A stretch of DNA of 64,000 nt from Linyphia triangularis (taxonomy: Eukaryota; Arthropoda; Arachnida; Araneae; Linyphiidae), in the NCBI GenBank assembly GCA_963978545.1, contig OZ021731.1, positions 28,492,593-28,556,592 on the forward strand. Direction: 5' to 3'. Within the stretch, counting starts at the first letter, position 1; each line of letters starts with the position of its first letter. The notes under the pieces are model-generated. The model was not told the DNA's origin. It saw nothing but the letters and a program-made list of their open reading frames with translations, and searched no databases. Both the position numbers and the translations under genes were made by a program. Positions 42,480-54,200 of the stretch are shown here, piece after piece.

Positions 42480-44300
42480 GTTTACTGGTAAAATGAAAGT
42501 TTTTTGTTGGCTGGTAACAACTCTAGCAAGTTTTGAATTCCTTTAAAAGACTCCAAACAGACCATGAAGTCCACTTGGCAATTCATGATTTTGATTTATT
42601 TAATTTTCTTTAATTAATAACTTCTCTACATTTCTAACGAATTTTGGTAATCGTCTCATCGTTTTCCCAATGGAGTTTGCTACATATATCATACTCTACT
42701 ATATAGAAACTGTTTTCCATTTGCATCTCCAATGGGAGAAAATCCGATAAATCTACAAGCCAGTCGACAAACGATACAAGAACCTTTGACACAATCTCCA
42801 TCGTGTCTGCTTATTTTTAAAGCTAATTTGTCAGAGAGGCAATACGCTTTGAATCAAAAACGAGATCGCTTGCAAACATTTCACCTCCGAGCCATGAGTA
42901 ATGTATTTTTAGCGTGATAACTTTCCACTCAATTTTCTTTCAGTTCAAGTGTATATTCTTTAAATGTTTCGGTTTTTCTAGGCATTATTGTTTCACGAAG
43001 TATGTGAGAAAAATAATGGTTTCGGGTCATTCCAGTCGATTTTGGGGGGGGGGGGGGAAAGGGGGAAAAAAAGAGACCGGAACGAATATAAAAAGCCAAT
43101 GCACTTATCCGATGAAACACCGACCTTAAACATTATGAAGTCAACAGTTCACTAACCGCTGGTTTTTTATTATTTCGGTGACCGTTTTAACCATTAACGG
43201 TCGACGCGTCTGTTAAACCACACAGTTCGTTTCAATTTATTCTGGCGGAACGTATTCGAAACGAAATGAACGTTATACGTAGCATTATTAGGAGTAGAAT
43301 TGCATCAAGTGACAACACTGGTGGCGTGACCAATCGCAACACACCTTGAACGAAGGGAAAAAAAAAAAATCGAATTTTCACATTCCATTAGCCAACCATA
43401 ATGAGCATTTCATTTTATTCTGATCAAAGGAATTTATCATGACATCGCAGTGCATAACTTCCATTAGAAAAATCAAATAGTTTGCTATTCGTTCAATGAA
43501 CGATATATGTGATTGAAACGAACATATATGATTTTTTTTCGGCCATTTTCTAGAAAAATTATATTTAGCAACTTTTACCAATGAGTACTCAGAATCTCCT
43601 AATATATTTGATTACCGCATATACAATTTATTTATTTATTAAAGGGCCTGCGCATTTGAGGTGTACAACGTAATCTCAAACGCTGAAAGGGTTTTTTGAA
43701 ATTCATCATTAGATATGCTATTCTATTTCTGAGGGGTATAAGATTCCTTAGGTTTTCGCACCGTGCATAATTGCGTTTTTCTCTTTTCTATAGTGCTGCC
43801 ATCTACTGTATAAATTTTTGAACTGTTTATAATTTTTTTTTTTTTTGCTTCGATTCTTCGCAACATAAACTTTTGGACTGTTTAGATTTTTTTTTTGCTT
43901 CAATTTTCAAATTAATAACACAATGTGCAATTGCAAATAAGCTTATCGTCAGAAGCTGAGGTCTTTGTTTTGGTATCATTGTATTGGTATCATTTGTATT
44001 GGTTTGTCATTTATCCATTTTAGTTTTGTAGAAAGGGCGAAAAGTGGTAGTCATAAAAAAAACCTCCCAAAAACACCAAAATGGTAAAAAAAGTTAAAAT
44101 CAGGCCAAAGCACTTACGGTCAAGGGAGAATTCCGGATACTTTCTGATCAACTTCAACGCTTCCCCCCCCCCCTCCCCCTGCTACCTCGTCATTGGGGGT
44201 GATTGGTGAAAGATCCAAATCCAAAAAGTGTTTCGTCGTGTGTGTGTATCTTAGAAATTAGGAACATGTGGCAAAATCATATAAATTTATTATTATTTTT
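42480..44300. other. No gene recognised
   Basis: Short frames, poly-G and poly-C tracts (43045, 44163) and the block resembling 10.34-11.1 kb at 43730-44060. No exon could be supported. Confidence 0.4.
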
Positions 44301-44311
44301 GAATAATTTAA

Positions 44312-45044
44312 GGGCTCTGTCTACTTTGGATGCATGAAAAAAACGCTATTTTTATTAATTTTTTTTAATAATACTGTCATGTTTATTAACATAAAACTTG
44401 CTAGGCTTAACAAAAATATTTGTAAATTACAAAAAAAAAAAAAAAAAAAAAAAAAATATTTTTACCACTTTTTTAGTGTGAAAATGCCAGGTAAACAGAA
44501 GTCCTCAAAAGTAGGTAGGTGTGCGCTGTTGAAAAAATCGGAACAACGGCCCATTTGAAACAAAAAAAAATTGAATGTTTTTTTAGGTTTAGTGTAAATT
44601 TTTTTAGGTTTAGTGTAACAGTGTTTATATCCCGTACCTCTAATATTAATTTATATGCAAAAATAACAAATAGTGGACATAAAAAAAAAATTAAAAACGT
44701 GTTTTTTTTTCATGTTTTTTGCACACAAAAAAATAAAAAAAATAGTAAAAATTATAATTTTGCACTAATTCTGGTACGGGATATAGCGATAAGTGTACAG
44801 AATATGTGGTTAAAATTTCATAAGGATCAGTTCAGTAGTTTCTGAGATTTTTTCAACAGTGCAACCTTTTAAGGACTCCTGTTTACCTGGCATTTTCACG
44901 CTAAAAAAATGGTTAAAATCAATATTTTTTTTTTTTGTAATTTGAAATGTTTTTGTTAAGCCTACAAGTTTTATATCAATAACAATATTCTTAAATTTAA
45001 TAAAAATTGCTGTTTCTTTCATGCATCCAAAGTAGACAGAGCCC
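44312..45044. mobile_element. Long-TIR element with TTAA target, 733 bp
   Basis: Ends GGGCTCTGTCTACTTTGG and CCAAAGTAGACAGAGCCC, arms about 240 bp with drift, flanked by TTAA (44308-44311 and 45045-45048). A TTAA target suggests a piggyBac-type MITE. The start ATGCCAGGTAAACAG is present on both arms. Confidence 0.78.
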
Positions 45045-45244
45045 TTAAAAGAAAATTTTTGTTACATAAAATAAAAACGACTTAAGCTTACACAGTCTTT
45101 TTTTTTTACGTTGTATACATATTTTATTGCCCACAGTAGGGAATCAGAATTTTTAATTTTTTTTTTTTCATTTACAAATTCAATAACGAGGTAAAATGTA
45201 ATTTTTGGTGATATAGGAGATTTTTTTCGTATGTCTGGTGTTTG

Positions 45245-46036
45245 CAGGGCCTGATTTACCATTAGGCCCGGGCCTAGGCCCCTAAATTTTGAAAGTTTAC
45301 TGAAAATTTTAAATATAATGGTCTTTTTATGGGAAGTACTGAACAAAAACAATAAAAAAATTTTAGTTACACATCCGCAAATTCCAGATTTTTTATAGTT
45401 ACAGAGAGTTAAGTTAGATAGATTAACCTAATAAAACCTAATTAAGCAAATCTTTCCGGTTCAGCCAATCATATACAACTTCTTCATATGTACACGAAGA
45501 CAAGGGCTTTACGCTGCTGTTCTCCTTCTCTCGCCTCTTGTAAAGAGATGTTCACCAACCAACCAACCATATACAACTTCTTATATTATGAAATGAAAGA
45601 GTCTTTGTGATTGGTTGGTTTGCAGGCTCTTCCGAGGACTTTTTTGGCCCTTCTTTTTGGTGAGATCGTGGAAACAGTGGAAAGCTTACTTTGTATTATT
45701 TACAATTATTGTTATAAAATTAAGTAATCTTTATTATTATATAATTTGTAGACCCTGTGGTAAAATGTAAGTTTAAAATACAGGAAAGTATGCTTTAAAA
45801 TCAGTGCTCATGGGGGGTCTTGATTAATTCAAAAGTTTTGAGCAAATCAAGATCGCACTAATTATAACAAAAAAATCGTCTGAAAGTAAACTTTGAGTTT
45901 TAATTGTAAAAAGTTTGTCTTAACGAATGTAGCTTGATCTGGTAATATTGTGACGTAAGGAAATAAATATTTGCTATTGAGGGGCCCCTCTCTGAATGTT
46001 TGGCCTACAATAAAAAAATTTCTAAATCAGGCCCTG
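45245..46036 (-). mobile_element. hAT MITE, 792 bp, uninterrupted copy
   Basis: An inverted copy of the outer element at 23214-26654, with ends CAGGGCCTGATTTA and TAAATCAGGCCCTG. Only 5 bp (GTTTG) are repeated directly at the flanks, so the TSD is eroded or short. It supplies the empty site for the inner insertion at 23761. Confidence 0.88.
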
Positions 46037-46729
46037 GTTTGTCATTAGGTTGTAAAGGTGGGAAGGTTAGGCTAAGATAATCTGATTCTACAAGTATAAT
46101 TAACATGCTTTAATTGAAACTAGGTACACAACCCTTTTATAAATTTTGTGTGTTTGTATTCGCAAGATGCCTATTCTGTTATTATCTTTCCACAAAAAGG
46201 TTTTTGTATTAGGAAATTCGTAAGCTGAACTTTGGAACTACACGACTGTGCAATTTGTTTGTTAAAAATTCATTATTTTGTGCTTCAAAAAAGTGTTTAA
46301 AAAAAGGAGTTATCACGTCAAAAAATCAGAACGATTATGCACTACGAGTTCCGTAACAAACTCAGTGCGACTGAATGCCACTGACTGTATGTTTGGCTTC
46401 GGAAGTTTGAAACTGGAATTTTCAACATTGAAAGATGAACCACATTGTATTGAAGTTCATTGCCTATTGAAGTTCATTATTGAGCATATAAGCAAGTCAT
46501 TGATCAAGATTGAAATGTTTTAATCCAAACTACTGCTTTAGAACATGACGTTTACAAAATAAAATAGCAATTCTCTCAAACTCATAAATCTAAAGTTTAA
46601 GTTCAACCGCTGGATGCCTCACGAATTTACTGCTAAAGATCAGAGGCACAGGAAAGCGTTCTGTTGGGCTCTGTTCAGAGACTAAAGGAAAGAATTCTGG
46701 ATAGAATTGTGATCTGTGATGACTACAAC

Positions 46730-49594
46730 CAGTGGCGGCTCGTGGGTATTAAAAGTGAGGGGGCCCAAATTAACAATTGCATGTCATGGGGACATGCAAA
46801 TATCAAGATACATGAATTTCATGTAATTTTGTAAATGTCACTTAAATATATATGGGAAAACAAAACTACAAGATTATTAAACAGTTACATTATCTAAGCA
46901 GACTGATATCTGATAAAGTAAATATTTCAATAAAAGGAATTATTACAAAAAAGACGCGACGTTTCGTTTGAGAATGGACGACGTCAGGAAGGGTAAAATG
47001 AATGCACTTGCCCCTTTTGCTTTTGAAAATTAAAAATGAAGCGAAGAATTCCTAGGCAAAAAAGTAAAGTACAGGCTTCAAATTATTCAATTGAAAGTAA
47101 AATTACGGCATATCTATTTATTTATAAATTGTTCCGTAAGAAATCCGATACTCATTCACGGTTGAAAATTCCTGGTTTGAAGCTTTAGCCGCTTTGCACC
47201 CTTTTGTATGCGATATGCACCCTCTTGCCACTGTCTATGCGTTTGAGGGTTTAAATTTTTTATTTATGGAGATTATTTTAAGGATCTTCTGGTCTTCCGG
47301 GAAGCCTACCAAGAGCTGGACGCTATCTCAATGACCAGTGGTCAGTGATTAGGAACAGCCATAAGTACGATATTATCAGGACTCACTGTAAGAATAAAAA
47401 AAATTAAATTAAAATTAAAAAAGAAAGAAAAAAAAAAAGGAGTATTAAAGTTTACCTTTTTGCTCCCCCCCCCCCCCCCGTTAAATATAACTAATTACTC
47501 CTATTCATATAATGAAAAGCATGTTATAATTAATAATTTTATTAAATTAAGATTAGAGAACACATTAAAATGAACTCGTGTCGATTGGACGAAGTGTAAA
47601 AGTTAAACAGCCTTGAAGATAAAACTTTTTTAATATAAGAAAAGTTACCAATATTTTCAACAGTATAAAACATTTTATGTACAATACAGGTGGCTGGATT
47701 AGATACCAACTGTGTAGGAAGCAAAAGCTTTTTTATTTTGTTTGACATCGTAATAATAAATTAAAATACTAATCACAAAAAATTAAGTGAAAGTATGAAA
47801 ACCGATGTCACTCAATTTCTATTCTGTATTTAAGAAAAAGAAAACAAAGAGTTGAAAGAGAACAAAACCTTGGTTAAAAATTCTGTAGAAATCACAGGGG
47901 AAAATTTTTCATCAAATATTACATGAATCATAGAAAGAAAAAAAAATGCCGACAGCAACAATTTCACTTTTCGTAACTTTAGAGTAAATACTTAAATAAA
48001 TAATTTTACATTGTTTTAAAATAATTTAAATAAATCATTTTAAAGACATCGGTATTGCTCCTAATATTCAAGTCAATGATATTTCATGAATCAATTCATG
48101 CAAAATAATTTTGACTTAACAGTAGAACTAATGAAAAATGCCATTAACTTAGAATGTGCCATATTTATAAATTTGCAACCAAAGTCAAAGGTATTGTTAT
48201 ATTGACCAGTTCAACAGTTTTAATTTAAATTGATGAAGAAATGAATAATTACTTGAAAAATGAATTGCATATGCATTTCAAATTTGAGATGTCTACTTAC
48301 ATTGAAACCAACCTGCAAAACATCCGATGGGGCTCGATTCGACGACGGTTCACATGTGAATTGAATATATTGCCTCTGGTCAATGAGTTTTGACATAGCG
48401 ATAGTTAAAAATAGGTGTTTTACCATGATTCTTGATATTTTTAAAAGAAGTTGAGCAAACATGGAACTCGCTTCAAATTTTAATATTTTATTTAATTCAG
48501 AATTTATTTTGAGAATTGGATCCTACCTGAGTTAAGAATAAACATTGTTTCTTCAATTTTAAGAATGCACACATTTTATTTGACAATTTCAAATTGCTTG
48601 TATGATTTTGCTTTTTAAAGGGTGTATGTTCGTGACACAGATTCTTTACTAAATGCTCATGACATTTTTTTCTGGTAACAGTAACTAGGTTTGCTTTATC
48701 TACATTTTACATATTATTTGGGAGAGAGGGAGAAGGGGGGTAAAAATTCTGTAACTGTGACGTTTATCTTTTAACTTTAAAACAGCATTATACGATGGCT
48801 TAGTTCTAGTGGAGCCACTTATTTAGAGAAGAACATTTTTTATTCTTTGTGTAGAAATTCTTCCATTGATGGCATCGGATTGTAAGTTACGTTAATAATT
48901 TAATAGGATATCAAATATTAATGTGAGACAAATCACTTCTTCCGATCATATGGACGACATTTAAATACTCAAACATTTTTTGGGAAAAAGTAAATATCTA
49001 AATAAAAACAATTTACAGAGAAAATCTTACTCTTACATTTTGAAAAACAAAGATCGAAAATGAATGCAATGGATATTTATTGAAGCCACTTTTTTCGCAC
49101 CGTCATACTAGAGGACCAACGTGCAATCGCCGTCTCTACAAAAAATGGCCATTCCTTTACAAAGAAGTCCACCCCAGAGCAGAGCGATCAGGGATGTTTT
49201 AGAAATTTTGTATTTATGTTTTTTCAAAACAGGATGTCACGTGAAAGTCGCAACCTTATAAGCCCTATCGGTTTCAAATTCAAGGTCGTCCGAAGAAGGG
49301 GTCATTTTGTCCCCAGGAAAACTAGCATCTTTAAGAGAAGGGTCGCTTTTTTGCAGTAATGATTAGTGATTGATTAAAATTTTTTCGAGTTTGTTGCAAG
49401 AGCTCCCTGCTCCCTTCACAATAGTTAATGTCTAATGACAGAATAAATAAGTTTTAAGCTTTTTTTTTTAAATATTAAAAAAATCCCACAACAAAACAAT
49501 ATTAACAAGCATATATATGTAAGTGGGGCTAGGGTCCAAAAAAGTGAGGGGGCCCAGGCCCCCCCCCCCTTGCCCCCTGCACCAGCCGCCACTG
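46730..49594. mobile_element. hAT element, 2865 bp, inside the mariner relic
   Basis: Ends CAGTGGCGGCT and AGCCGCCACTG. A perfect 8-bp TSD, ACTACAAC, lies at 46722-46729 and 49595-49602. Both subterminal parts carry AAGTGAGGGGGCCCA. Inside lie only short frames, including an exon-like one at 48301-48462. No hAT transposase is recognisable. Confidence 0.92.
48301..48462 (-). CDS. Exon-like open frame inside a hAT element
   Basis: An ATG-opened frame of 54 codons (MFAQLLLKISRIMVKHLFLT to APSDVLQVGFN) ends exactly at a strong donor, GTAAGTAG. No family is recognised. It may be a captured host exon or chance. Confidence 0.25.
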
Positions 49595-50213
49595 ACTACA
49601 ACAATATAAGCCATAAAGGAGGGAGGTCAGCATTTGGGAAATCAGCAATCTCGGTGGTAAGAAAAGCTCTGAAGGTGTTACTCTGGATCTGGTGGGATTG
49701 TCGTGGAGTTATCTACAAAGAACCTGAAGAGTGGACATACTTTGTAAACAGTACAATATGTAGCAAGATGTTAATTAAATTACGTGATACCATTTGAGAA
49801 AAACGAAGAAACGAGTTCACATGGAAGGTGGTTCTCTTTCATCAAGATTACGTTAGGTTTTATGTCAGTGTGATATTCGGCCAGAGTTTCTACGAGCTGG
49901 AGTGAGATTTAATGCAATATTCACCACACAACCCAAACATGGCCTTCGGATTTCTATCTGTAGTTTTCACATCTGCAGCTGCATTTTGATGGCACAATCT
50001 TCAATTCAAATGAGGGGGTCATAAATGAGGTTGATCTCTTTCTGCATTCATGTGTACACCGTAGTTCTTTACAGAAGGGATTGAAAAGTTTCCAAATGTT
50101 GGTTTAGACTCATTATCATTACGATACTTGTTTATTTATAAAGACTTTCGGCTGAACAATCCCATAACCTGGATACTGGATCATGTGCCCAACTGCAACT
50201 ATAAAGCTGAGCG

Positions 50214-50562
50214 CCCACTACGAACAGAGAAGAGTAGGTAAAATAATCCGGCAAGAACGCTCCCAACTTTCTACGTGTAGTTGACGTCCACTATGAGCAG
50301 ATCAGAGCAGAGCGGGTTCGTGCAACAGGGGATGTTGGCAGCCTTGGAGATGGTTCTAAGCTAGGCGTCCGCTATAATCTAATCATAGCAGTGCGGAGTG
50401 TATTAGGAATAATTCCAAGGTTATGCCAACGTTTAATATATAGTACGAGCCACCTCTGATCTGATCTGCTTATAGTGGACGTCAACTACACGTACAAAGC
50501 TGGGAGTGTTCTTGGTGTATTATTTTACTCACTCTGCTCTGATCGTAGTGGACGCTCAGCTT
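50214..50562. mobile_element. Inverted-repeat element, 349 bp
   Basis: Ends AAGCTGAGCGCCCACTACGA and TCGTAGTGGACGCTCAGCTT, with GACGTCCACTATGAGCAGAT / ATCTGCTTATAGTGGACGTC pairing inside. GTCCACTA(C/T)GAGCAGA is thus present twice per arm. A TSD is not clear. Confidence 0.7.
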
Positions 50563-50604
50563 AATCCACTCCATTCTACTCTGCTCAGCGTATCACCTAG
50601 CTTA

Positions 50605-50722
50605 AAGCTGAGCGTCCACTACGAGCAGAGCAGAGTGTGTAAAATAATCCGCCAAGAACGCTCCTAGCTTTGTAAGTGTAGCTGACGTCCACTATGAGCA
50701 GATGTGAGCAGAGAGGCCTCGC
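50605..50722 (+). mobile_element. Left half of the 349-bp inverted-repeat element
   Basis: Repeats the left arm of 50214-50562 (AAGCTGAGCGTCCACTACGA to GTCCACTATGAGCAGATG) and then stops. Confidence 0.65.
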
Positions 50723-51185
50723 GCTACGGTGAACGTTGTCTCCTTTAAAAAGGAAATTAAGAACGTAGCAATGAATAAGTTCTAAGATAATTGGGATATT
50801 GCTGACATGACGTCATTCTTCGATTTTTAGGGAATAAAACGTCATTTACAAAATGTTACATATTTTTCAAATGTCTGAATGTATAGATGAAATATAGGTT
50901 TGTGTTTGATTATATAATTTTGAAAAGTTAAATTCAGTAAGGGGATTGTGGTTTGTAAAAAAAAAAAAAAAATCAAAACTGTATCTCTCGTAAAATTAAA
51001 AACTGCAACTTTTCCACTATCGAAACCGGAAGTAAATGTCCGCAAAACTTAAACAAACAAAATACTCAGTATTGTGTATTGAATTATTCAATTAGCTTTT
51101 GAGAAGATAGTGGATTTTGCATGAATTCAAAAGGATTCCGTTTTTTGTATTTGTTGAATATCACTTTTTCTGTGAATCTTCAGTC

Positions 51186-51263
51186 ATGCTACTTAATTTA
51201 TCTGCTGAAAACTGCGGATATCGGGGAGAAGGAAATGCAGGTCTTGTGATTTACTTGAAAAAG
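51186..51263 (+). CDS. IPPK: IPPK exon 1 (26 codons)
   Basis: MLLNLSAENCGYRGEGNAGL and onward holds the glycine-rich ATP loop. The donor is GTAAGT, phase 0. Confidence 0.9.
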
Positions 51264-54200
51264 GTAAGTAAAATGACGGGGCAGAAAAAAAAATCTAAAC
51301 CACCGCATTATTAAGATACTTTATTTATTTATTTGGTAAATTCCTAGTTCACGTTTATGGGTTGGCGCACTTTTGAAAAGTTGGCGACAAAGTCAGAATG
51401 TCGCCAATTCGGAATTCCAATATGAAAAATTGAGAAACGAACCAGCTCCATGATTTGTGGTATAGAAAGGGGTCTATTCCTAGTTGACGTTAAAATATCG
51501 CCAAGCCGATTTGGCGCTGTTTTGTAGGCGATACAGTTCTAAATTTGGCAACCCCATTTTTTTTATTGATGTGCTTTGGCTTCAACCTTTCTATACTACA
51601 AATCATGGAGCTGGTTTGTTTCTCAATTTTTCATATTGGAATTCCGAATTGGCGACATTCTGGCCAACTTTTCAAAAGTACGCCAACCCATAAACGTGAA
51701 CTAGGAATTTACCTAGAAAGGTTGAAGCCAAAGCTCGTCAATAAAAAAAATGGGGTTGCCAAATTTAGAACTGTATCGCCTACGAAACAGCGCCAAATCG
51801 ACTTGGCGATATTTTAACGTCAACTAGGAATAGACCATTTATTTATTTATTTTTGAAATGGAATTTAAGTAATTCTTTTTGTGAAAGTAGTCCTATTTTT
51901 GACTTATAGTATAACATTTAGCACGAAAGAAAATATATTGGATTTAAAAAAAAAATTAAGAATTGAAAAATCGGAAATGGGAATTTTTATGTGTTTAGGA
52001 AGGCGAAAAAAGTGTTCCAGCTAGTTATTGAGTTTGTTAAAATGTTGAAGGGGTCACAACATAACATACATATCTCTCCTGTACTTGTAAAAGTTTTCTT
52101 CTGTTCAAAACAAAAGCGTTCAGCAGTTCCACTTAAAATTAGTTTTAGAAGTTTTTCACTCCTTGAATTTTGGATTCCTGTCAGTTGCTCAAATTTTTGG
52201 TGCAGTTAAGCCCTTGTGTTATTCTTGCATCATGAAACTTCAATATAACAAATGAACTATCTTCTTCATCTTTGTTCTACTCTCTTTCTTTTATTTTCCA
52301 GAGTCCAGAACCATAATGATGTTTTATATTTCATACGTGAAATGGTGTTAAACCTTTTGGTAAATTCCTAGTTCACTTTTATGGGTTGGCGCACTTTTGA
52401 AAAGTTGGCGACAAAGCCAGAATGTCGCCAATTCGGAATTCCAATATGAAAAATTGAGAAACGAACCAGCTCCATGATTTGTGGTATAGAAAGGTTGAAG
52501 CCAAAGCACGTCAATAAAAAAAATGGGGTTGCCAAATTTTGAACTGTATCGCTTACAATACAGCGCCAAATCGGCTTGGCGATATTTTAACGTCAACTAG
52601 GAATAGACCAATCTTTTTTTTTTCTAATTATTTTTGCATTGTAGTAGGGTTTTATAGCACATAGTTATTGCAAATGACTATGATCTGGTTAACTTATTCT
52701 ACGAGACATGAAAAATCTTCTTAGCAATGGGTCATTGTTGATATTGTCCACGCACAAGACAAATCATGTACGTGGACATATTTTTTTAGCATAAAAAATA
52801 TTTTTAAATTTATATTATTTGTTTCGAGGAGTTTTGATTGCATTAAAATATATTCCATAGTTAACAGAAATAATCAACTTATCTAGTGATGAAAAAAATT
52901 GCTTTGTGCGTTTTATGGAGAATGACCTCAAATAGATTTTAAGTGTGATTAATATGCATTCTTTTACATTCAAATTACAGTTTCTTATAAAACTAAAATT
53001 TATTTTATTCATCATAGGAAGAAAAGGTCCTACGTCTTATTAAGCAAGATGTTGCTTCTCAGGTATGATATTAGAAAAGACCTTTTTCAATTATAAGCTA
53101 GCATCAAATTTTATATTCTTTTAAATCCTTTTTGTTAATTTTAATTTTGTGTGTATCTTGTATGTTTGTCGATGGCGGAAAAATCTGCGGAGGCCTTATT
53201 AACCCCCTTGCCGTCATCTAATTGGGCAGAAATTTAGCAGATAGATTCGATGTTGATGGCAATGCATTCTATCAAATTTTGGGGGCTGCCACTGTCACTA
53301 AAAGATCGATTTTACTGAATACTAATTAACCGACTTACTGTCATCCAATCACGTTGAAATAGCATTTAAGTGATAATTGAGGAAATTCTTTTCTGTTGCC
53401 AAACTTGTTTTAGTAAATAAATAATAAGACTGTTTTAATCAGAATAAATAAAAGATATTTGGACTTGAATGCATTTATTCTCATTCATTTGTAATGAATA
53501 ATTTTTGAAAAGTAGTTAATGCATTTTCTTCTGGTAGAAATGGTGTTTACATCTATATTTTTAAATATTAAAAACTTGAACTATGTTAAAGAATTTAAAA
53601 ATTGACAATGCATATTAAGGATTTGCATTGAAAACTTTGTATATGGGTTATTATTATATTTTTGACTTGCAATATGTTAATGTGGGTATTTACCTGAGCT
53701 TACTTTTCATGGTTTAAGCTATTATTATTTTTTTACTTTCAATTACCCATATGTATACATAAGGTAATGAAAGTATAGTATACGGTAAAAAAAACATTTT
53801 TTTTTTTTTGTATTTCTCCATGTTTGGGAACATCCTGATCTCAATAAAAAGGATCTTGAAAGAATGTCTGGGTGTATATGTGTACGTAGTCAGCAGAACT
53901 CCCGAACAAATTGATCTACGATGTTCAAATTTGATGTGCAGGTTGGTGATGGCACAAGGACCTACCATTAAGGCTTTCGTCAAAATCACGCTTGTGCATT
54001 AGGTAGCTGCCATGTTTTTCAATGATTGCTAAAAAATGGCTCTAACAATTTTGATAAAAATCGCTGTGGTAAAGCCTCTTAAGGTGTTCTAAACATCCCC
54101 TCCTCTGAAATTCCTGTAAAAATGCTTTAATGGCGTAAAAAGTTGAAAAACGGATGCCTTCAACACAGAGCTCTCTTTGCTTGAACATATCTCATCAACA

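Larger units (their letters stand above)
46608..49990 (+). pseudogene. Mariner transposase relic split by a hAT element
   Basis: The 5' part (46608-46729) reads WMPHEFTAKDQRHRKAFCWA and then RIVICDDYN. The 3' part (49595-49990) reads KALKVLLWIWWDCRGVIYKE, then VVLFHQDYVRF near the second catalytic Asp and QYSPHNPNMAFG in place of the usual PYSPDLAP. It carries stops and frameshifts. I see neither end of the mariner. The hAT element 46730-49594 sits between the two parts. Confidence 0.75.

Noticed and set aside
42732..42917. Small protein gene
   Set aside because: 61 codons, no splice sites, no recognisable motif and no similarity to the other exons here.
51117..51185. Upstream extension of IPPK exon 1
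   Set aside because: The frame is open but begins with TTG; the first in-frame ATG is at 51186 and fits the family N-terminus.
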